A stretch of DNA of 64,000 bases from Owenia fusiformis (Eukaryota > Annelida > Polychaeta > Sabellida > Oweniidae): contig CAIIXF020000001.1 in the NCBI GenBank assembly GCA_903813345.2, forward strand, positions 61,087,885 to 61,151,884. Reading direction: 5' to 3'. Position 1 is the first letter of the stretch. Every line of letters begins with the position of its first letter. The position numbers and the translations under genes were made by a program. The notes beneath the pieces are model-generated. The model searched no databases, was not told the origin of the DNA, and saw nothing but the letters and a program-made list of their open reading frames with translations. Positions 61,001-64,000 of this stretch are shown in pieces.

Positions 61001-61283
61001 AAACCTCCAACATAACCAAAACTTTCTGCTTGATTGAGGCTACTCTACTGTGGGCTATTGATTGAATTTTCACTGAAAATTTTAAAAGAAAAATGGAAGA
61101 TTATGGAAACACCAACTTTGACCAGCATTTTCATCCCACATTTGTGAGAATCTTAGGGAGATAATAATCCCCATGTGAAACAATCAAATGGTTTATACAT
61201 TTCTTCGTATTAAAACAATACAAACCCTCTTGAACTCTGTCGAAGAGCAACTTTTCGACATCGCTGCAGTCACCCGGCTTCAT
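49075..61283 (-). CDS. ANKMY2: ankyrin repeat and MYND domain protein 2
   Basis: Twelve exons: 61226-61283, 58729-58793, 58211-58349, 54800-54898, 54402-54476, 53968-54053, 53433-53644, 52653-52788, 51621-51752, 51242-51314, 50743-50811, 49075-49202; phases join to about 423 aa (human 441). Ankyrin repeats lie in residues about 15-120 ([51 protein letters not shown]). A conserved middle region includes [19 protein letters not shown] and TNLHPV. The MYND zinc finger is complete: Cys317, 320, 329, 332, 338, 342, His350, Cys354. The tail is charged, ending PSEVIES. Start [14 protein letters not shown] gives an N-terminus close in length to human. In vertebrates the protein supports trafficking of adenylyl cyclases to cilia and restrains Hedgehog signalling. 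Exon 4 has about 52 decoy acceptors upstream. Confidence 0.95.
49279..50323. mobile_element. 1.05-kb Tc1/mariner-type non-autonomous element
   Basis: Terminal inverted repeats of about 31 bp with one mismatch: TACGAGGGGTTATCATAAAG at the left, CTTTATGATAACCTCTCGTA at the right, both flanked by TA (49277-49278, 50324-50325). The interior 49325-49860 is rich in short attgaaa-type repeats (gattgaaatgcttgaaaagg variants). I found no transposase frame. Lies in ANKMY2 intron 11. Confidence 0.8.
50870..51110. repeat. degenerate gaggtcatgtgatgtt repeat
   Basis: About ten imperfect repeats of ggtcatgtgatgttt-type sequence at 22-28 bp spacing in ANKMY2 intron 10. Old and uneven; no coding. Confidence 0.65.
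51870..52155 (-). mobile_element. tRNA-derived SINE
   Basis: On the minus strand the head reads gtgtagctcagcggtagaac, a good RNA polymerase III A box, followed by a tRNA-like stem and a mutated B box ggattctatcccc. The body continues with cacataaaagaacacagggc and tccttcaaggagg, shared with the fragment at 42425. Acceptor-stem halves do not pair, so it is a SINE rather than a working tRNA gene. It sits in ANKMY2 intron 8. Confidence 0.7.
52798..53256. repeat. 36-40-bp minisatellite beside ANKMY2 exon 8 acceptor
   Basis: Twelve copies of aataatagcagaatgagttc + atatgaggagttgtttta. It starts about 10 bp upstream (transcript order) of the exon 8 acceptor at 52788. The acceptor itself is outside the unit. 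Confidence 0.93.
54865..57388. repeat. 47-bp minisatellite, about 53 copies, carrying ANKMY2 exon 4 acceptor
   Basis: Unit gaaatatagcaatcaacaat + agggccttcactacatcagc + attgcct, period 47 bp, over 2.5 kb. Point variants are shared between distant copies (catta for caata, ccagatttg for ccagcattg, ctgcac for cttcac). On the coding strand each unit reads tatatttcag|GCAATGCTGATG through about 30 nt of exon 4. Only the outermost copy (acceptor at 54898) continues into the real exon. An upstream copy would be read into a TAG in the next. Confidence 0.95.
57399..57548. mobile_element. pogo/Tigger-like MITE copy
   Basis: Runs from aaaacatgtctaatctgaat to gaggtgtttagacatgat, directly next to the start of the 47-bp satellite. 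Same family as those at 29064 and 45741, with a variant catgtcta core. Confidence 0.5.
57545..58010 (-). pseudogene. 3' remnant of a non-LTR retrotransposon
   Basis: Minus-strand translation gives [20 protein letters not shown], then [14 protein letters not shown] before a stop, followed in broken frames by a [12 protein letters not shown]-like stretch. Cys-x2-Cys with a following H-F-L-E and R-x-x-F is the pattern found at the end of ORF2 in several LINE clades. Stops and shifts show it is dead. It occupies ANKMY2 intron 3. Confidence 0.65.
58985..59433. mobile_element. 449-bp hAT MITE with perfect 8-bp target duplication
   Basis: Perfect 15-bp ends TAGTGTTGTCGCGAT and ATCGCGACAACACTA, with gtctgaag on both flanks (58977-58984, 59434-59441). 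Subterminal regions carry repeated atcgatgcatcgatg motifs that could fold or bind transposase. Lies in ANKMY2 intron 1; non-autonomous. Confidence 0.92.
59611..59862. mobile_element. foldback element sharing sequence with ALG6 intron 1
   Basis: Inverted arms: gaatttgaaaaatgaagtta ... ttaattagctca against tgagctaatta ... ttaacttcattttttgaatg. The right-arm phrase gatgagctaattaggcgaga reappears, slightly changed, at 21399-21440 within the ALG6 intron 1 complex. Non-coding. Confidence 0.7.
60590..60905. other. GC-richer open segment of unknown nature
   Basis: Within ANKMY2 intron 1 a roughly 300-bp stretch is clearly less AT-rich than its surroundings and is open in several frames on both strands (60581-60892). 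I recognise no family in any frame. At its 3' edge (+) aacATGGCTCTCGAA is followed by GTGAGT, which would suit a first coding exon, but no continuation was found. It may be a retropseudogene, a CpG-rich promoter or a transposon piece. Confidence 0.35.
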
Positions 61284-63205
61284 GTTTGTTGATCTTGTAG
61301 TAGTCTCATTAAATGTGAATATCGATCATTGATTTTTCTTGTAGACTATTTCAAATATATATATAGATTATATACACATTATATTTTTAGATCATGGCCA
61401 TACAACTCAATTAGATCATATTCCAGTTTCAACATCAAATACTGATTTACAGATAAAATTCTTCTTGAGACTATTCTTGACTATTTGAGACTATTTTGGA
61501 TGATTCCATTTATCTCAAGGGTACTTCAATTTTTATGCATTACAATTATACAGATTATGAATACTGTGTGTATCAATATTACTAAATTATAATATTTTCC
61601 TCCTACTAAATTATTTCTTAATGAGAATATATACCAAATGTTTAAAAGCAACCAGTAATTTAAGATACATTAATCGTGAACACCCCTTCTTTCAACCTTG
61701 TGTTGTTGATGGAGGCCGCCATATTGGAAGCAGGTTTCTCAAATCTTCAAATTTGAATGTTTTGTGTGTTTTCTAAGTGGCACATGCGAAATCAAGTGCA
61801 GTAACAACTGGTGAGTTTCTTTGTTAATAGTTCCATCGTATCAAATCGTTTTATTTCGATTTAGAGTTAAGCTGCATCAGAAACATTAGTTTCTGTTGCA
61901 AAAATTAGGTCTCAGTTCTGAGTCAAGACTCAGTGTCTCACTTTTGACTTCCTGGGCTTTCAAGAGAAGCTTTCACTTGGGAGCCCATGGTTAGTTGTAT
62001 CGTTTAAATACAAGTCTCCATGTCTTCATTATTTGCTTTCACCCCAAGATTCAATCCAACACGAAAAAGTACTGCAAAAGTGCAAATGCAATCTGTGCCA
62101 GGTTCGATTCGGTTTTGTTTTATTTTCATCGTCAGTATGTAAGACCAGTGTGCATTCTATGCGAAAGACTAGTGATCCAAATTAGTGGTCATTACAGACA
62201 AAGGTACAAGTTTGACCGCATATACCTGAATCAGATTCCCAGGGCACACCAGAATAGCCTGATAACTGTAAAGTCAGATACCGTTGTCACAAATGGCAGA
62301 CATAACCGTCGCTTCAATTAGATTTTCGTGAACTGTATGTTTAAAAGAGCACAAGATTCGAAAGTTAGAACTGTAAAAAGTAAGAATGTTTAAATTAACG
62401 GGTGTTTATTGTTATGAGAATCGGACTTCACTCGTGTCGTGTCTGACTATCAACTGCGTTTATTCCATAGATTGTGACGTAATACATTTGTACAATTATG
62501 ACGTAACATACAGCATCTAATAAACATAATAAGACATTATGACATTTATGGCGTACAATGTGATTTGGGGAAAAAATACATGGAAAAGAAGTTCAGTCTG
62601 CATTTTTTCAAAATGTAGTAGCACTTTTCACTACCATTCCTAGCATTAATCCAAATAAATGCCCTCTGCCCAGTGACTGAAACATCCAAGAAAAGGATGT
62701 ATATGCATCAAAATTGTTAAAACAACTTGTAATGTATTAGTTGATTAATGCCATTCATGAATAATGAACAAATACTTTTTGTAAGATTATTATAGAAATC
62801 ATGTCGTATAACAGCACCCATTTCAGTACAGTTAATTTCAATTACCTAAATGCGAGTAGGTAGTTACCAGTTTCACCACCAGATGGCTGATTCGGGTCAA
62901 TTAACATGGCAGGTATATAAGAAAGTTCCCTTTAGCTTGAATATTATCAATTTAAGTGGCTCAATTTTCATATAACCCTTATGTGTCTGATACTTATACT
63001 AATGAAAATATGTCCAGTAAAGCAAAATATTATCTGTCCACTCAAAGAAAAGATATTTCATTTTTTGTGATTTTATAGCATGGGGTCTATGGGAAATCTC
63101 CCCGAGCTAGAAGTCACATTTTCAAAGAAAATTAATTTTTCAAAGTTGATAAACACTTTTTAAAACCACATTTCTAGATGTAATTTTACATGTAGATTTC
63201 AAATA
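61284..63205. other. upstream of ANKMY2
   Basis: A YY1-type motif in sense for ANKMY2 (CCAATATGGCGGCC on the minus strand, 61714-61727) suggests transcription starts near 61730, with a 5' UTR. An ATG inside it opens a nine-codon frame to a possible donor, so a short upstream frame or alternative start is possible. The 108-codon plus-strand frame at 61995-62321 shows no family features. Nothing else recognised. Confidence 0.4.
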
Positions 63206-63211
63206 TGATAT

Positions 63212-64000
63212 TACTTTTTTTTTTAATTAAAAATATTTATTCTCTAAAATTAAAATCAAATACATAATAACACTAGACACTTTTAATAAGTGTATCAGCG
63301 TGAAAACATTTAAATATTAACCTGAGTCAAATGGAAATGAGAAAAAAGAACAATTTAAAAATATTTACTCAGTTAAATGAGAATAAAATTGATAACAATA
63401 TATAAAATCTACATATATGTTTGTCAGTAATTCAGTTCAGAATAGGTTGATGTCATATGAATTTTAAAATTCTTTTTAAAACAGTTAATGGAAGGTAATG
63501 TTTTCAAAGAAGTTGGCAGATTATTCCAAAGCTGAGCACCTGAATATTTTATTGAGTTTTGACCTATAATTGTTCTAAATTTTTTCATGTGAAGGCAATT
63601 TTGGAATCTTGTCTCATGTTCATGAAATATCAAATTTGGAGTAAAATAATTTTCAAATATGTCAAAAGGAAAGCCATCGGGTTTTGTTGTGTATTGATAA
63701 AGAAATTTTGCAACTTCAAGCTTATGTATGTCAAAAATATCTAGAAAATTGAGTTGTTTAAAAAGAGGTGGGCTATGTGCTAAAAAGTCAGAATTTGTGA
63801 TTATTCTCACTGCACGTTTTTGTAACAAAAGCAATTTATTCAAAAAGGTTTTACATGCATTACCCCATATGATGTTGCAATAGTTCAATTGTGATAATAT
63901 AAGTGAATTATAAATGGTAATCATGGTTTTTGTATTCAATTTATATTTAATCTTTCCCAGAATACCAATAATTTTAGATATTTTATGTATAACCTTATTT
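63212..64000 (-). mobile_element. non-LTR retrotransposon, 3' part of ORF2, partial
   Basis: At 63424-63939 (-) an open frame of 171 codons contains IYNSLILSQLNYCNIIWGNA, LLLLQKRAVRIITNSDF and SGAQLWNNLPTSLK, the standard sequence after the reverse-transcriptase core in Jockey/CR1/Rex-type LINEs. The same frame stays open beyond 63939 to the window end (ISKIIGILGKIKYKLNTKTM), so the element continues outside. The 3' UTR runs to an A-tail (a T-run near 63210-63222 on the plus strand). No stop in the visible frame, so it may be a young copy. Confidence 0.9.

Noticed and set aside
61995-62321. 108-codon plus-strand frame upstream of ANKMY2
   Set aside because: No recognisable domain, poor start context and no splice partners; likely chance, though RNA could change this.

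Overview
The window is a piece of an AT-rich animal nuclear genome: seven multi-exon genes with GT-AG introns, abundant non-autonomous transposons, LINE and SINE remnants and many intronic minisatellites. Gene content (a FAAH1-type fatty-acid amide hydrolase, ANKMY2, a MAK/CILK1 cilium kinase, ALG6, an FBXL12-like F-box protein) and the dense TA-flanked MITEs fit a lophotrochozoan invertebrate, most likely a mollusc. That assignment is inference; nothing here names a species.

Layout. 431-10967 (-): MAK/CILK1-type kinase, 12 coding exons, its acidic/Trp-rich tail at low coordinates. 11000-13560: upstream region of the kinase with a short hAT MITE. 13563-23074 (-): ALG6 glucosyltransferase, 14 exons, about 503 aa. 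24198-25793 (-): FBXL12-like gene, 3 exons, about 334 aa. 26128-41682 (+): FAAH, head-to-head with FBXL12 across about 334 bp; each mature form has 17 coding exons, about 580 aa, and one position is filled by either of two homologous exons. FAAH introns carry a decayed hAT transposon, an intact Crypton-type tyrosine-recombinase gene (31447-33131, +), foldback elements and satellites. 44611-46767 (+): a small nine-cysteine protein with a lysine-rich tail. 49075-61283 (-): ANKMY2, 12 exons, about 423 aa, convergent with the small gene. 63212-64000 (-): 3' end of a non-LTR retrotransposon.

The most striking pattern: four unrelated genes carry minisatellites whose unit contains the 3' splice site plus the first bases of the downstream exon, so the real acceptor is the last of 4 (Cys-rich gene), 10 (FAAH), 25 (ALG6) and about 53 (ANKMY2) near-identical acceptors. 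Unit lengths are 44, 89, 41 and 47 bp, all 2 modulo 3, and in the decoy readings I followed a stop is soon met. Three more arrays (ALG6 intron 1, ANKMY2 intron 7, FAAH between exons 12 and 13) end within about 50 bp of an acceptor. The second is a pair of equal-length, equal-phase homologous FAAH exons (37648-37747 and 38443-38542) in the region of the membrane-access cap, a textbook arrangement for mutually exclusive splicing.

The genes are not an operon and share no single pathway. MAK/CILK1 and ANKMY2 are both tied to cilia in other animals; ALG6 works in ER N-glycan assembly, FBXL12 in ubiquitin ligation and FAAH in lipid-amide signalling. Exon boundaries were read by eye from splice consensus, reading phase and remembered family sequence; no transcript data were available.
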